Assembly: GCA_964036195.1 (NCBI GenBank)
Contig: OZ038459.1
Location: 1,671,206-1,735,205, forward strand
Reading direction: 5' to 3'
Length of the DNA stretch: 64,000 nucleotides
Source: Sphaerolaimus hirsutus
Taxonomy: Eukaryota > Nematoda > Chromadorea > Monhysterida > Sphaerolaimidae
The translations under genes were made by a program, and so were the position numbers. Shown one piece after another: positions 31,579 through 45,600 of this stretch. The first letter of the stretch is position 1. Each line of letters starts with the position of its first letter. Below the pieces are notes generated by a model that saw nothing but the letters and a program-made list of their open reading frames with translations, did not search any database and was not told the DNA's origin.

Positions 31579-32743
31579 AGATTCAGTAGTTCAATTTCAA
31601 TCGAACGCCTGCAAGTGCAGAAATTGCGCCCTTTTCTCTGGTGTCGGACGCATTACTTGCACCTTATTTACATTCTAATTGAATTTGGCTCCAGGGCAAC
31701 GTGCGGGAGTTTATTGGTTACGTTAACGTGTTCCAGTTTTCTGCCGCTCACCCGATGTCAGATTACACGAATTTGTTATCAGTCAGTTATTTATGTCTTT
31801 TTATCATGATCGCGCAAATCAGGCGCGAAATTTAATCCGCCCGACTCTTATTTTCGGGTAACCCGACTATTTCATTCTGAAATTATATGCTGCCCGATTT
31901 CGGCAAGTGGACAAGTGTTAAGGAAGGATGCGATGATATGTCAAGTGACAAGTGTTGAAAATTATAGGTGACAACTGACAAGTAGGTCTGCACCAAAATA
32001 CCTGTCACTTTGAAGTTTACTTGTCACCTCATTCAGCAATCACCTTCATCCGCACGTCCTTGTCACTTTGTTTGTTTGCGTTTTAGCAATGTTACAAATA
32101 TTAATTGGGCCGCCCGAAAAATTGGGCTAATTTATTCAAGCATTCTCCATTGATCGATCCAGACACAATCCCAATTTTCACTTGTGAATTGATGAATTCT
32201 TTTTGCCGATTACAGGCTAATTTTCGGGTGGCAAGCCGTTCACACTTTCGATTTCAATTTGTTTTGTGATTTCGTTTGACCCGCCATTTGTTTTTTTTCG
32301 ATTTCGTTCCGTTTTGTTTCAGATTTTTACACATCCCTGGTTTGAAATGCCGGCTTTACCCGATGTGGGTTAAACCTATGTATTTTTATGAATGTAAATA
32401 AGTAAATATATGGGTGAAAATAATGATCAGCATCCTGTGGCAATTTATGTATCCTTTTTCGGGTTCATGAATAGTGATTTGGTAGGGTTAATTCTACAAA
32501 TTTAATGCGAATTTTGATAGATTAGATGGTGATCTAGGTATACCTATAATTTTTACTTACGTTAACAAGTATTTATACAGTAGAAAAGTGCCAATTTCGG
32601 GATGTTTGGATGAAATAAGAATAACGAGCATTTAAATAACGTGGAAAGTTGACCAGTAATAATCATAGCGGAAAATCCGGGTACAATTTCTCAAGTGGTC
32701 CAGCCAGTGGCAGAAGAACCCATGTGTAAATTTATATAGTGGT

Positions 32744-33711
32744 CAGGGTTGGCAAAATCTCAGAAAAAAATAAAAATAAAATAAAAATAAAATGGAATAT
32801 TCAAGAATAAAATAAAATAAAATAAAATGGAAAATAAAAGAATAAAAATAAAAATTGTATAAAAATTCCAATTTTTGTAAAATTTTTGTCTCGTTGCTTG
32901 AGTTTCTACTTGTTTATTCATGGATCTGGGAGCAGTCCCAAGTGTAAAGTGTCCAATGTCATGTAAAATGTCATGCAAAGTGTCAATTGTCATGACATGT
33001 AAAAAATAAAGTATCAATTGTCGGGTAAATTGTGCCCAAATCTTATGTTTTATATCTCAATCTTATGTTTTGTATCCAAATTATGTTGTTGTTGTATCCA
33101 AATCTTATGTGAACATTTGGATACAAAAACATAAGGTTTGGATACAAAACATACTATGGATACAAAAACACAAGATTTGGATACACAATTTACACTTTGC
33201 ATGACATTTGTCATGACAATTGCCACTTTGCTTGAAATTTGACATGACACTTGACATTTTGCATGAGAATTGACACTTTACTTTATATTTGTCAAGACAA
33301 TTGACAAATTGCATTACATTTTACAAATGTGCCCAGCACACTCCACTAGTCCTTCTACTGAAAATGCAAACCATTCTTATCAATAATTGTAACTTTACAC
33401 TTGCAGCTAGCTAACAATACACACTGCATGCAACTTTTAAAAAATAAGGGAAAAATTTGTCACAGGTTTTTCATGTATAGGTCTAATTATAACATTTTTT
33501 TGGCCTTGCATGCATGATTCTGATTTTGTGTAAAAATTTTGTACAATTTTTGTAAAATTTTTGTAAAATGTGTCATTTTATTTTATTAATGACTTTTGAG
33601 AATAAAATAAAATAAAATACAATGAAACAAGAATAAAATTAAAATAAAATAAAATTTTTATACAATTTTTATACAATTTTACTAAAATGAATTTTTATAA
33701 AACCAACCCTG
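32744..33711. mobile_element. hAT-like element, CAGGGTTGG ends, inverted copy
   Basis: Starts CAGGGTTGGCAAAATCTCAG and ends TTATAAAACCAACCCTG, flanked by ATAGTGGT on both sides (8-bp target duplication). It is the reverse orientation of 15252-16400 and shares its nested MITE region, so nesting predates spread of this composite. Confidence 0.9.
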
Positions 33712-34821
33712 ATAGTGGTATACTCGACGGACATCACACTCAGTATGGAAACCTACCATAACCCACCTGAACAAAAAAAAATAGACAGTTTTTTTTCACA
33801 ATATCTCGTTTTTACTATGAAATAATTAATTACGAAATTTCTCACAAACTTTTATTAATAAAATCACGGTAGAATTCTGCACGTACTTTGCGGTCCGCCG
33901 AGTATAAGTCAAGTGTCAAGTAAACATTAATATAAATGTTAAGTAGACATTAACTGAAACTATCGATCGCTTACACAAGTTTACTTGTCACTTATACATG
34001 TTTACTTGTCATTTGACTTAAACCACAGTTCACTTTCCACTTCTTCCCACTTTTCCAGTGTAAATATATTTTACATTCATTAGCTGGGGCTGACAAAAAG
34101 TGCTCTTTTGCATTCTGTTTGTGGACATAATGTTTTTGTGTTTCGTTTCATCTATAAGCTGCACAAGATATGACGACAGTATTTTGAAAAAATTATCGTA
34201 GGTAATTTTTATTCAATTTCATCCAATGAAAATTCCATGAAACATTTGCAAAAATTACATAATGCTAATGCAGAACAAAAGTTCCCTTTTTAACATTAAC
34301 GGGAATTTGCATATTTAAGTAAATCATATTGATCCCTGTTTGCTTATTTATAGATTTTTAAATTAAATTACAGTTCTTTCTGTGTCACATGCTAACTTCC
34401 AGTTGTTTTTGTACCACGATAAATACCTAGTAAAAATTCAACACCAACATTGTTTTTTTAGCGGCAAAAAAGACGTTTATTCAATCTTTCCTCAAAAATA
34501 GGCACTTCAAATACTCTATATAATATCCAAATACTCTATATACTATTCAAATGCTCTATACAAATTTACAGCGCGCATTAGAAAATCCCACTTTCAAATT
34601 TTGCACTTTTGTGACTTCATCCCAATTGATGCTGCAAATAACAATCACGACTAGCTGACAACCTATTCGTCACTGTTTTATTTGTGATTCACATTTCGTC
34701 CCAAATCCATTCCATTGAAGCACGTGAAGTGCGCCTGACACATCCAGGGACCAAATACCCATCGCCCGACATTTTTTGTTGGGCAGCTGGCTTCTATGTG
34801 AGCCTTATTTGGGACATTGGT

Positions 34822-35065
34822 AATGATGTAAAAAGTGCCACGGCGCTTTTCCAACCCCTAGCGCCAAGCGCCAATGGCGCCAGAGCAAAATGGCGCCAAG
34901 CGCCAGAAGCGCCATGGCGCTTTTTTCTCTGGCGCTAGCGCCAGGCATTTTGTTCCTGGCGCCAAGCGAAAAGTGCGCCAAGCGTCAAAAGCGCCATGGC
35001 GCTTTTCATGGGCATGGCGCCACAGCAAGATAGCGCCAAAAGCGCCATGGCGCTTTTACATCACT
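34822..35065. mobile_element. GGCGCC/AAGCGCC TIR element
   Basis: GTAATGATGTAAAAAGTGCC at left and GGCGCTTTTACATCACTAGTAATGA at right. Dense AGCGCCATGGCGCTTTT palindromes throughout. Copy at 58568-58715. Confidence 0.75.
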
Positions 35066-35102
35066 AGTAATGAGAACATTGAATATGCACAGGAAAAACT
35101 AT

Positions 35103-35420
35103 CCTTGTGATCTGCCGTGATCTGCGGTGAAGTGTCTTCATGCCGACACTTCAATGCACTTCACAAATTTTCAAGCATTTTCAAATCTAAACAATTTAGT
35201 AATAAAATTTGTTAAGTGTCTGTGAACTGTATGCCATTGGTGATCAGGTGTGATCAGACTATGAAGTGTGATAATGGGCTGTGAAGTGCCTTGTGATCAG
35301 GTGTCATCATGCTCTGAAATGTGATCATGGGTTGTCAAGTGCCTGGTGATCAGGCTCTGAAGTGTGCTAAAGGGCTGTAAGTGATCACAGGTGGTGCTTC
35401 ACACCACTTCAGTGCACTTC
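35103..35420. repeat. GTGATCA repeat element
   Basis: GTGATCTGCCGTGATCTGCGGTGAAGTG then repeated GGTGATCAGGTGTGATCA and CTGTGAAGTG units, ending CACTTCAGTGCACTTCACAAGC. Longer relative of 2145-2320. Confidence 0.65.
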
Positions 35421-36834
35421 ACAAGCACTTTATGTGCTGTGGGAGGAAAAGGTTGTGGATTGGGCTGCCCGCAAAAATTCTATGAGCAATTTGAATTTGG
35501 ACCCTGATCAGTTTTTTTTTTAACTTGCGCTGTGGTGCTTCAGATTTACACGGTTTTTAAAGATTTGAAGTTACTATACAATAGCGAGTGATTGTAAATG
35601 AATGGAAAATGTGTGATGTTTTGTCGGGTTTAAGTTTAAAGTTTGAATTGTTTCTAGATATTTTCCATTAACTATTCATATAATAAAATCATGCTGCTTA
35701 GATTGCATAACAAAGCCTCACGACAAATCTCAATTGTATCCCGATATTTTGCAAATGTGCTATGGGTAGGTGAAAGAAGAGTTGTGAAGTCGAGTAACTT
35801 TTCGCCACACAATTTTGGACCAGTTAGATTTGACTACTTATGTACCTAGGCCTGAAATTCAAATTTCATTGGACCGATTCCATTCGCATCACAGTTTATT
35901 TTATATATTCAATCTTTTTAGCGAAATTAAATAATTTTATATTACCTTTCACTGGATCAGTGCCAATTTTCCGTTGCGCATTTGATCGGTCACGCATTTT
36001 AAGTTTTTACATCTACCTGGTGCAAAAGCTTATAGACACGCTGAAACTTAACGACCGATGTTTCAATTGAGACTGTAGATTTTGCTCACACATAGGTAGG
36101 TAAGTAACAAATTACAAAGCAAAGTTTATGTGGCGCAGAAATGATGAATAATTCATGCCTTCCCAAGTTGAAACTTATAGTTGGCGGTTGCACTGCAAGC
36201 TCACATATTATCTTAAGTGCCAGTTTCACACCACGGCTCCTAACACATGTTTGAAGGGACTAGTGATGGAATTATGTAAACAAAATTACCTATTTACCTA
36301 TGTCCGGTTCAACGCGTATAGTAACAGGAAGTACAAGTTGTGGAATTAGCATTACAAAAATCTCGAGAGAATTATACTGTTAAATATAATGAATTATGAA
36401 AAAATTAAAACTATCCATGTTTTTTCAATGATACTTAATTGTATTTTCTTGTTGAGAGATTTTCTGAGATTATATTTAATTAAATTTTCTCAAAATCAGC
36501 CATTCTTGGAGCGCTAGGCAAACTTGGCCCCAGTGCTCCCTCAATCAACGTCAAAATGCTGAACTGTAACTCCAAATGTTTTTTTTTGTTGAATACATGC
36601 TTTGAGTTTGAGATAAGCGCATGTATAACTGTGAACAATTTCGAAACTGTCAGTCAGTCTCGATGCGTTTTTCATCTTCCAATTTTTTCTGTTGTATTTT
36701 TCACAAATGCGCACCGTTCCCATCTAGGTTTCTATGGGGGCCCATTTTGGTGCAAAGTGCCCCCATGTGATCGAAAGAAACATTGCTTTGCAATGCTTTA
36801 GCACTGCCTTTTAGCACTACTGCGCAGAGTTGTA

Positions 36835-37323
36835 AAAACTACCAAACTTTTGCAAAGTATATGTAAACATAAAGTATTTATTCTTACTCACCCCCTGAGT
36901 ACAGAAAACGTAAAGTAATTTTCTTTTACTTTTACGCATGAGTAAACATGAATAAACGTACTTTTCTCATCAGAAAACGTAAACGTGAGTACTTTTGAGA
37001 AATGTCGCCAAAATTTTCGCTCAAAATCACAAACTTTCATTACTTTTTGCCTATTTTACGCAATTTTTGACTATATATTTGGTTCTATAGCCATTTTCGA
37101 CTAGTTTCCACATATTTTTAGCACATTTTATCCCTTTTTCCCTTCTCTTCTTTAAAAAGCAATATATAAGACGATCTGAAATACGTTTTCTGTACTCGAG
37201 TACTTTCAAAAAGTATACGTAAAAGCGATTACCGAAACTTTTTTCGGAGGAAACGTAAACGTATTTACTCTGTACTCGAGTATACGTATTTATCGAGTAA
37301 AAGTAAATACGTTTTAACAACTA
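36835..37323. mobile_element. GTAAACG-rich element
   Basis: CAGAGTTGTAAAAACTACC at left and TACGTTTTAACAACTA at right, with GTAAACGTAAAG words at both ends. The next ACCGTATTT-type element begins at its right end. Confidence 0.7.
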
Positions 37324-37750
37324 CCGTATTACCTCGAATTAACCCCCCTCTTGAATTAACCCCCCCCTCGAAATACCCCCCCTAAATTTCGGCTGAGGAA
37401 ATAATAAACCCCCCCCTCGAAATACCCCCCCTAAAATTGAGTGTAACGTGAACGTACATGACAAATACCGCAGTTTTTGATCTGTACAATGCAGAACACA
37501 CGTTAAAACTGATGATTAAGTGACGTTAGGGAAGGTTTTTTGTGTATATACAGTTATATATGCCTATAAACACATACATATATGTAAGTGTTCGATTTTT
37601 CTACGTCTGCGTATGGGGAATTTCCAAAAATTTCTGGCGAAATAATAGACCCCCCCTCGAATAAACCCCCCCCCCCCTCGAATTATCCCCCCCTCAAATT
37701 TTGCTGGCGAAATAATAAACCCCCTGGGGGTATTTCGAGGTAATACGGTA
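37322..37750. mobile_element. ACCGTATTACC-type element
   Basis: TACCGTATTACCTCGAATTAACCCCC at left, CGAGGTAATACGGTA at right, with CGAAATACCCCCC and AATAATAAACCCCC repeated inside both arms. Confidence 0.85.
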
Positions 37751-38467
37751 TGCTACTGCGACTGGAGCACATGCAATTGTACCACAGTGGATTCTTTATG
37801 CTGTCATTTTTAGGTTCAGCGATATGCTCGAATACAGTGCCCGTGGTCAGTCCTGCACCCTGGCAAACGTTAAATGCAACGTAAATTGTCGCATAATTTG
37901 TCAAACGTCATGTGAAATATGTGATGCCCCGCTCCATTATTTTTCGGACATAATGCATTTTAAATGACATGTGATAAATGTTTTCCGACATTTTGCATGG
38001 TTTGATACTGGTTCCAGCGTGGTCAACTTCTGAAAAAATCTAATTTAGTGCCATGCCATGCTTTGAAGTTTATTTTATCACCGCGCATTTAAGTCGCTTT
38101 TCTTTTTTTCCCTTTCTATCGCTTGTTCATTGAAATTTCGGTCACACCTGTCTTCACATCTTATTAGCCTGTCAAACTGTCATTTGTAGTGTTTAGCTAG
38201 GTGTAAAAATCTGGGTACCTATCTAGGTAGATTGTGTAAAAATGTTCCGATTGAAAATCAGAATGTAAATTGTTAGATTAGAGACGAAATTTACCTACCC
38301 ACAATGAAAAAAATGAGATAAGAATGTCATCTAAACTAGTGCAGGCAGTACCGTCCATTTAAATTCCCTGCTCGAATTGAGTACCACTTGCTGATGTAAT
38401 GGCGCCATTTTTCCCTGGCGCTATCGCGAATGGGGGCCATCACTAATTCTGCCAGTGATCCCAAAGT

Positions 38468-38694
38468 ATTGTCGCTGCACACACTAGTTTACTAACGGTA
38501 AACTAAGAATCTGGTAAACTCATTTTTCAGATTCTGAGCGCATATGAGTTTACCGGAATGTGTTATTTATGATCTCTGTCAACTGTAGTTGACGAACAGC
38601 TCATTCCGGTAAACTCAGATGCGCTCAGAAGCTGACAAATGAGTTTACCAAATTCTTAGTTTACCATTAGTAAACTAGTGTGTGCAGCGACAAT
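38468..38694. repeat. Near-perfect fold-back MITE
   Basis: ATTGTCGCTGCACACACTAG... and ...CTAGTGTGTGCAGCGACAAT are exact inverses; ACGGTAAACTAAGAAT and ATTCTTAGTTTACCATTAG continue the symmetry. Relatives at 21645-21861 and, decayed, about 62250-62375. Confidence 0.85.
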
Positions 38695-39475
38695 AAAGTA
38701 AAACAATATTCTGTCAAATCTTTTTTTCTAAAGAAAACATCTTTGTTTGGGTTTTGTATTTCTTTTCAAGGTAGATTAACGAAATTTTGCACCAGCTCTG
38801 GCGCCATTTGTCGGAATGGCGCCAAAGTGTTCCCGCCATTTGGAATGGCGCCACGGGTCAATTTTTTTGGCGTTTTTCCAACACTACAGCTACGCTGTGA
38901 AAAAGTACACGGTATTCTGAACAAGCCAATTTTATATTTTATTATAGCTATTCTTTTATTGTTTTTGTTCATGTTCAATTATTCCCTGTACATCTGTGTC
39001 TCTACTTATATTATTGTCATAATATCGCCATTTTTGACATAAATTGTGATTACGAATGTTAAAAATGGTCGTTAGAAAGTTTACGATCTGTGTTCTCAAC
39101 TTCAATATCGTGCGTCCACATTGAATTCAACTCCAAAGGCACTGATATTTATTTTTTCCGAAACTTTTGCATCGTTTTAAGATCAAGTATTCCCAGTTGA
39201 TCTGATCGGTCATTGCAGATAAATTTTATAGTCGTTTTTTTGAATACCTACCTATGTCATTTCCGATATACACCTACAATGAAATCTATTCATGTTGAAT
39301 GGAAGAGAACACTGTGACATACATACATTTCAATAACAGTTTTTCCCAACACGTTGCATTTTCAGACCAAACTCAAACAATCACACCAACCGCATTCCAA
39401 TCAAAAATGGTTTAAATTCCACAAACTTCAAATCACTTCTAAATCTAAATATTCTAAAACTAAACATAAACCAAA

Positions 39476-39631
39476 ATGGCTTTACACTTACCTCACCCCA
39501 ATCTATTTTATCTGACAATTAAATGTCTAGCGGCATTAATTTCTTTGTGTTTCGTGTCGCGGGTGGGCGCGGGCGGCGGCGGCCTGTGCAACGTATTCGA
39601 GCCGTTCAAGGTGCAGCCCGATGGCGCCAAG
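39476..39631 (+). CDS. Gene B exon 1: signal peptide
   Basis: ATG preceded by CCAAA (good context). Encodes MALHLPHPNLFYLTIKCLAA then LISLCFVSRVGAGGGG, a hydrophobic core with small residues after it (signal peptide), then LCNVFEPFKVQPDGAK. Donor AAG|GTCAGT, phase 0. Confidence 0.75.
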
Positions 39632-42600
39632 GTCAGTTCACGGTTGAGTTGACGTAGAAATGGGGGTCAACTGGATTTGATTGATTCCATTTCGATGGGG
39701 GTTATTCGGTCAGCGTTTTCATCGCAGTGCCTGATAAATTCGTAGCGTATATCATCGAATAAGACGCCCTTGAATACACCCCCCTCAAAAACTCGGACGT
39801 TTTTTTAAATAGCTCCCCGGGGTTTTTTTCGAGGATATATGGTATATTGATATAGGTAATCGAATGTAAAATGGTAATAACATTTCAAAGAAAAATATAT
39901 GAATTGTTACACAACTCACTCAAATGTATTAAGTTGCGATGCTAATTGACAACCAAAAATGCATCGTATTCTCACTTCTCACACTACCGTATTTCTTCTA
40001 ATAGAAGGGCGCCCTTCTATTTTTTTCGTTAACTTTTTACCTGCCCTTCTATTGGAGACGCCCTTCTATTGGAGAACGCCTTTCTATTTATATCGTGGCC
40101 CAAAATGTAAAAAGTGGTCGAAAAAGTGTACCTTCTATTGGAGACGCCCTTCTATTAGAGACCCGCCCTTCTATTAGAAGAAATACGGCATCTTTCATAA
40201 CGCTCATTCCTCGGAGGGGGTGGGGGTATTTCGAGGGGTTTTTATTTTTCCGCACCTCGCTCAGCCCTGGGGGGGGGGCTATTTCAAGGGGGGGGGGGTT
40301 CTTCGAGGGTGGCGGGGTTAAAACGGCGGAATACGGTAAATACATAAAACGGTGTCCCTCACAGTTCCTTCTGGGCGGGGCGTTCCCACTGCACGACACG
40401 GACTGCATCTGGCTGTGGCCCGAACGCGTGCAGGAACTGCTCGCAGTGCAGTGGGCGCTCACCCATTGGAATCAGAGCCCTGATAATAAGTATGCCAAGA
40501 TGGGTTCGTTTGGGGTTTGGTGGGTTTTTTTGCAAGTGAGGTCAGTTACAGGTAGGGTGTCAAATTTCCATTTTCCGTTTCCGTTTTCTGCAGGTAAATT
40601 TTTTCCGTTTTCCGGCTGCTTAAATTTTTTTCCGTTTTCCGGCAACTTTTTTTTCCTTTTCCATTTTTCCGGCTCATTTTCCGTTTTCCGGCTAAATTTC
40701 CAGTTTTTCCACCTTTTTTCCATTTTCCACCTCAATTTTCCGTTTTCTGGCTAAATTTCCAGTTTTTCCGCCTTTTTTCCATTTTCCACCTCAATTTTCC
40801 ATTTTTCCGCCTCATTTAACCTTTTTCTGGCTCAACTTTCTGTTTTCTGATCAGCCAAACTGGTAAAAATTCATGCAGATTGTCCATGATGTAAAAATTT
40901 TTCCGTTTCCAGCAAAATTACTGCAAATTTTTTCCACTTCTAGCAAAATTTCAGCATTTTTCCATTTCCGTGCAAATTTGATTTTTTCATTTCCGTTTTT
41001 CCGGGCTCTTTTTCCATTTTCCGGCCACTGAATTTTTTTTTCCGTTTCCTTTTCCGTTTTCCGCCAAGTGCAAATTTTTTTCCGTTTTCCGTTCCGTTTT
41101 CCGGCCGCTGAAAAAATTTTTCCGTTTCCGTTTCCGTTTTCCGTAAAAATTTTTTTTTGACACCCTAGTTACAGGTGACAGGAAAAGTGGAATCTGGAAA
41201 CTGAAAACTGAAGTAAACTGAAAACTTAAATTTCAGGTGATCTGAAAACTTAGAGGTGACAGTAGATGTAGTATTTATGTAGAAAATATCAGAAAATAAA
41301 CAAAATATGTTAGATTTTTGTCTGATTATATTTTTTCCAGTGGGATTTTATTTCTATTTCTCAAGAAAATGTCTAACATTATAAAATATCAGAAAAATGA
41401 AAACTGATTAATATTTTTCTGGCTTTTCTAGTGAGCTTTGATGATATTTTATTCTCGAGTGATTTTCCGACATCTCAAATATCTTCCCAAAATCACCCAT
41501 TTTCAACCGCTACCCCCCCCCCCCCCCAGCCTTGCACGCGGGCGACACGTGTTCGCGTGGGCGGCGCGCGGTCGCCACCAGCGTGCAGCTGCTGTCCGAC
41601 GCGGGCTTCTACGACGAGAGGGAGTGCGCCAGGCCCGCTAAGAAAGACGCGCCACTTTTGTTGGGTTGGTTGGATTGGGTACATGTGTTTGGGTTATCGT
41701 TTTGGATTTTTTGAGTTCGAAGATAATCGGCAGATGAGAAGTGATGGAAAGTTACACCCGCTATATTCGTATTTGCTCGAAAAATAATTCTCCCTCTTGA
41801 ATAATTCTCCCTCTCGAATAATCCACCTCTGTCAGACGAGTGCGGAAAAAATCGCTCTCTCATGAATAATTCCCCTCGCCGATGGAAGAAAAACACTGCC
41901 CATATCTTTGAAAACAATCGATGAATTAGGTATTTTGTTTAAAAGCATATTTCATTAAATGAATAGATAGAAACATCGTTGAAAATTTTTATGAAAAAAT
42001 AATCGCCCTTTGAAATATTAAATAGTATCCCGTCAAAAAAGTCTGACGAAAAACAATTCCCCTGGGGAATTATCCCAGTTATACGCCACTTTGCATAATA
42101 AAATTGGCAAAAACACCAAAAAGGAGAAAACAAGTCTGTGACCTGCAAAAACTTATCTTCCTGAATAAGAATATACAAACTCAATTGACGCTGGCAACGT
42201 GCCAACTTCCCTTCAGCCATGTTGGTGTCGCCGCGCGGCCGCAGCGCGGCAGAAATGCAAAAGGCACTGCAGCCGACGCCCGTGCCGCTTGTCGCTTACA
42301 CAGGCGACTCTTTGAATGCCTTGCTGCTTAATGCGACCGATTTTGAGGGTTATAGTGGTGCAGGAAACACTGGATTGGTGGTTGGAACTGCACTGGGAGT
42401 TACCGAGTTTTGGGAGGTTCGTTTTTGTGGGTTGTGAGGTCTTTTGGGTAAGATTTTTCATAAGATTTGGGCCGGTTCCGCGAGTCGTTAAGTGGCAAAA
42501 GTTGAAAAGTAAGTTCATAAGTGAAAGCTCAAAATTCGTGTCATAAATTGATTGCCCGATTATTCCGTAGTGAAGAAGGTAAGAATTGAGGAAATTTGTT

Positions 42601-45600
42601 AAAACATATATGTCGTTTTATAAAGAAAATGTTAAACATTGAGGATTAGCCCTAGTAACAGTTCAAAAATAATGGGCCTACCAAAAATCGGTTCCATGTC
42701 CAAAATAAACGCCCAAATTCCCTTCAGGCATGCGAGCAACTTCTCAACTCGCTGAATGCGCACATTATTTCGATATTAGCCAACCGATCAGAGCAAAAAT
42801 TCGCTCACGATCTTGCTAATCACATTCGATTTCATTCCGACCGAAGGGTGGCCAGTATTGTTTTCGTGGACGAAAATGGCAATGTTCCAACTTTTGATCA
42901 GTTGCACTCGGTCACTGTGAGTGTGTTGGAACCGCGCCAATTGAGTAGGTGAGTTTGGGATTTTGTGTGGGCGGAGTTTTGTGGGTGATTTTTTGGTGGC
43001 GTGTGCTGTTGGCAATATGTACACTGTTGGGTGTGGGTGGGTTTACTCGGCGGACCGCAAAGTTACCATAATTTAATGAATAAAGTATTGTGATAAATTT
43101 AGTAATAAATTATTCCATAGTAAACACGAAATATTATGATGAAAAACTGTATAATTCTTGGTTCTTTATTCAGATGTGTTATGGTAAATTGTTTTCGGAT
43201 AAATAGAAGCCGATGGGACTAGGGTTCAGATGGGATATTGGGTTTTCGGAATCTAAACCTCAACCTTCACGTTTTTAATGTGGCAAAACATCGACCTTGA
43301 CTCGCAGGGTTCTACAAAAACATTCAAATGGCAAAAAGTTGTTCATAAACTTGCCATTGAATGACGCAACCTACACAGAAAAGCAGTTGGTTGAATTAAT
43401 GTCACAAAATGATAATCAACATGAAGTAGTGATGTTGCAGCGAGTGGTGGCGCCTTATGATGATTTTAAAGAGTATTTTCTGGGCGTTTTGAAGAGTAAT
43501 TATGCCGCCTATTCTTTATTGGCTGGCTATATGCAGCAGGTGAGTTTCGGGGTGTTTGGACGACTTAACAGAATTAATTTCGACGGATAAATGGCGCCGG
43601 CTTTCCATCATTTCTACCTTATCAGTGATTTTTTCAGTCACCCCACCAGTAAGAATAATATTGTTTTTTTGGAACATCAGGCAAATTCAGATAACTCAAG
43701 TTTTTTTGTTTTTATATCGGAAATAATTGGCCTCATATGTGGTTCTAATTTTCATGACAGTAGCGATGTAAAAGCTCTAGAAAAATTGCGCCATTCACAA
43801 TTTGGCGCCAGAAAAGTGAGCGCCAGGCGCCAATGGCGCCATGGCCCCATTCGATCAGCTCATGACAGCTTTACGGACACTTCGAAAAACCCGACTTGAA
43901 TCTGTACAACCCCTGTGTACAATTTGCCAACCCCCCCCCCCCCTCATAGACGTACAACTGCACGCTGGTGGGCACGTCGGGCTTCACTCCGTGCGGCGAG
44001 CTGACTGCCGCCACCATGGGCTCCGACTACGCGCCCAGCGAGCACGTGCACGGAGTTTTGCTGGGAACCTATGCGGTGGCCATTTTGGGCAGCCTTTTGG
44101 CTAAGAGCAATGAGCTTTTGTTGAAATGGTTAGGTTTTTTGGGGTTGCTGCTCGGTCTTGGGTTGATGTTCTGTACTCTAATTGTTCTGTACTCTGACAA
44201 ATGTCAAATCTTGTAAAAATAAAGTTTGAAATGCTCACTTAAATTTTCTTTATGCATTTTTTGCCAGGCCTTTTCAACTTTACATGACATTAAACAAATT
44301 TACCAACCATTCGAAGGGTGCGTGGTTGTTGGAGGCTTGACACTTTAAAAAAAATTTTTGGCAGCTGTGATTTATCAAATGTACTTATCTAAACAAAAAC
44401 CTTCTGGAAGTTTTGTGGCTTTGTGACATGGTCTTTGGCAGTAAGTAATTGTCAACTTCCCCCCAATTCATATTCGATGACTGTCACACTTTGTCACTCA
44501 ACATTTTTGCACCCTTGTTGACGGTAATAATTATCTATTTTATTTAAAAGAACACTGTTTTAAAAATTACAGCAAAGTGCCCATGGAGGGAGACTGTATC
44601 AACGTTGTGGAAGATCTTTTCGCCAAAGGGATGATAGATTACAAATTCAGTCAATATGACCCCGCCCCATTTGAGGATTTTCATTTGCGGTTCAGAAAAA
44701 AGCAGAGCATCATTTCTGACAGGCCATATTTTATGGCTGATTCGCTCGTGATCTATGGCTATCATTTGTCACAAAGTGTACAAGTTTCCAAATTGAACAA
44801 GGTTTGAAAAACATTTTTCCCCAAGATTTTCTATTATTAGATAAATAACAGAGTTTTTCACTATTGTAAAATACCAAAATGTGCATGCGTGAGTTTTTAT
44901 TGGCACACTGCCAACGTGAGACATAAATAACTCCGCGCGCATAGTGTCAAGTCACTGGATTATCCAAAAATATCCTCCAGGTATTGACTTACTCTACTGG
45001 ATTCGAGCCATACTTGAACACTAACAGTCTGGGTACAAACTGGGCCACGGCATGCTCAATAACCGATGAATCTGGCATGTTGCCAACTTTGTGTCGCCAC
45101 TGCGATTCTACAATACACAGCGAATCTATGAGTGGGGCATTGGCGCCACGGTTTGAATTGGTACAAGCTGATAATGCTGAAAATCGGATGTATTTTTTGG
45201 GTGTGTCTTATTTTTGATTTGATCGTGACAGTTTAAGTTTTTGCGTTTTTTATATTTCTTCTATTTATCTGGATGGAATGTTGTTATCAATGGTTTACGT
45301 TACTGTCAATATACTTTACAACATTCAGCTATGGATGTTTAATTTCGCTTTTTGGACAGCAAATGATATGTAACCATTGGAAATACACTAGTTCTCGATC
45401 TCGAACTGGATACGCTGTATTTAAATAAATTTAATTTTCCAAAAAGCAAAAATGTTGTTCTCATGAGCAACTCGCCTGCCAATTCTCGCCACATTGAATA
45501 ATAAAAATCGTGGTAATAAAAATAAATACCGTATTTCCTCGATTTACCCCCCCCCATGAATTAACCCCCCCCCCCTCGAAATACCCCCAGGTGTTATTGG

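Noticed and set aside
34684-34938. 84-codon frame with LTHPGTKYPSPDIFCWAAGF
   Set aside because: The first 50 residues look plausible, but no acceptor/donor pair and no neighbouring exon was found; the end is a GGCGCC element.
40095-40754. 219-codon open frame, the longest in the window
   Set aside because: Only 40365-40503 is coding; the rest is transposon end, intron and polypyrimidine minisatellite translated as Phe/Pro/Ser.
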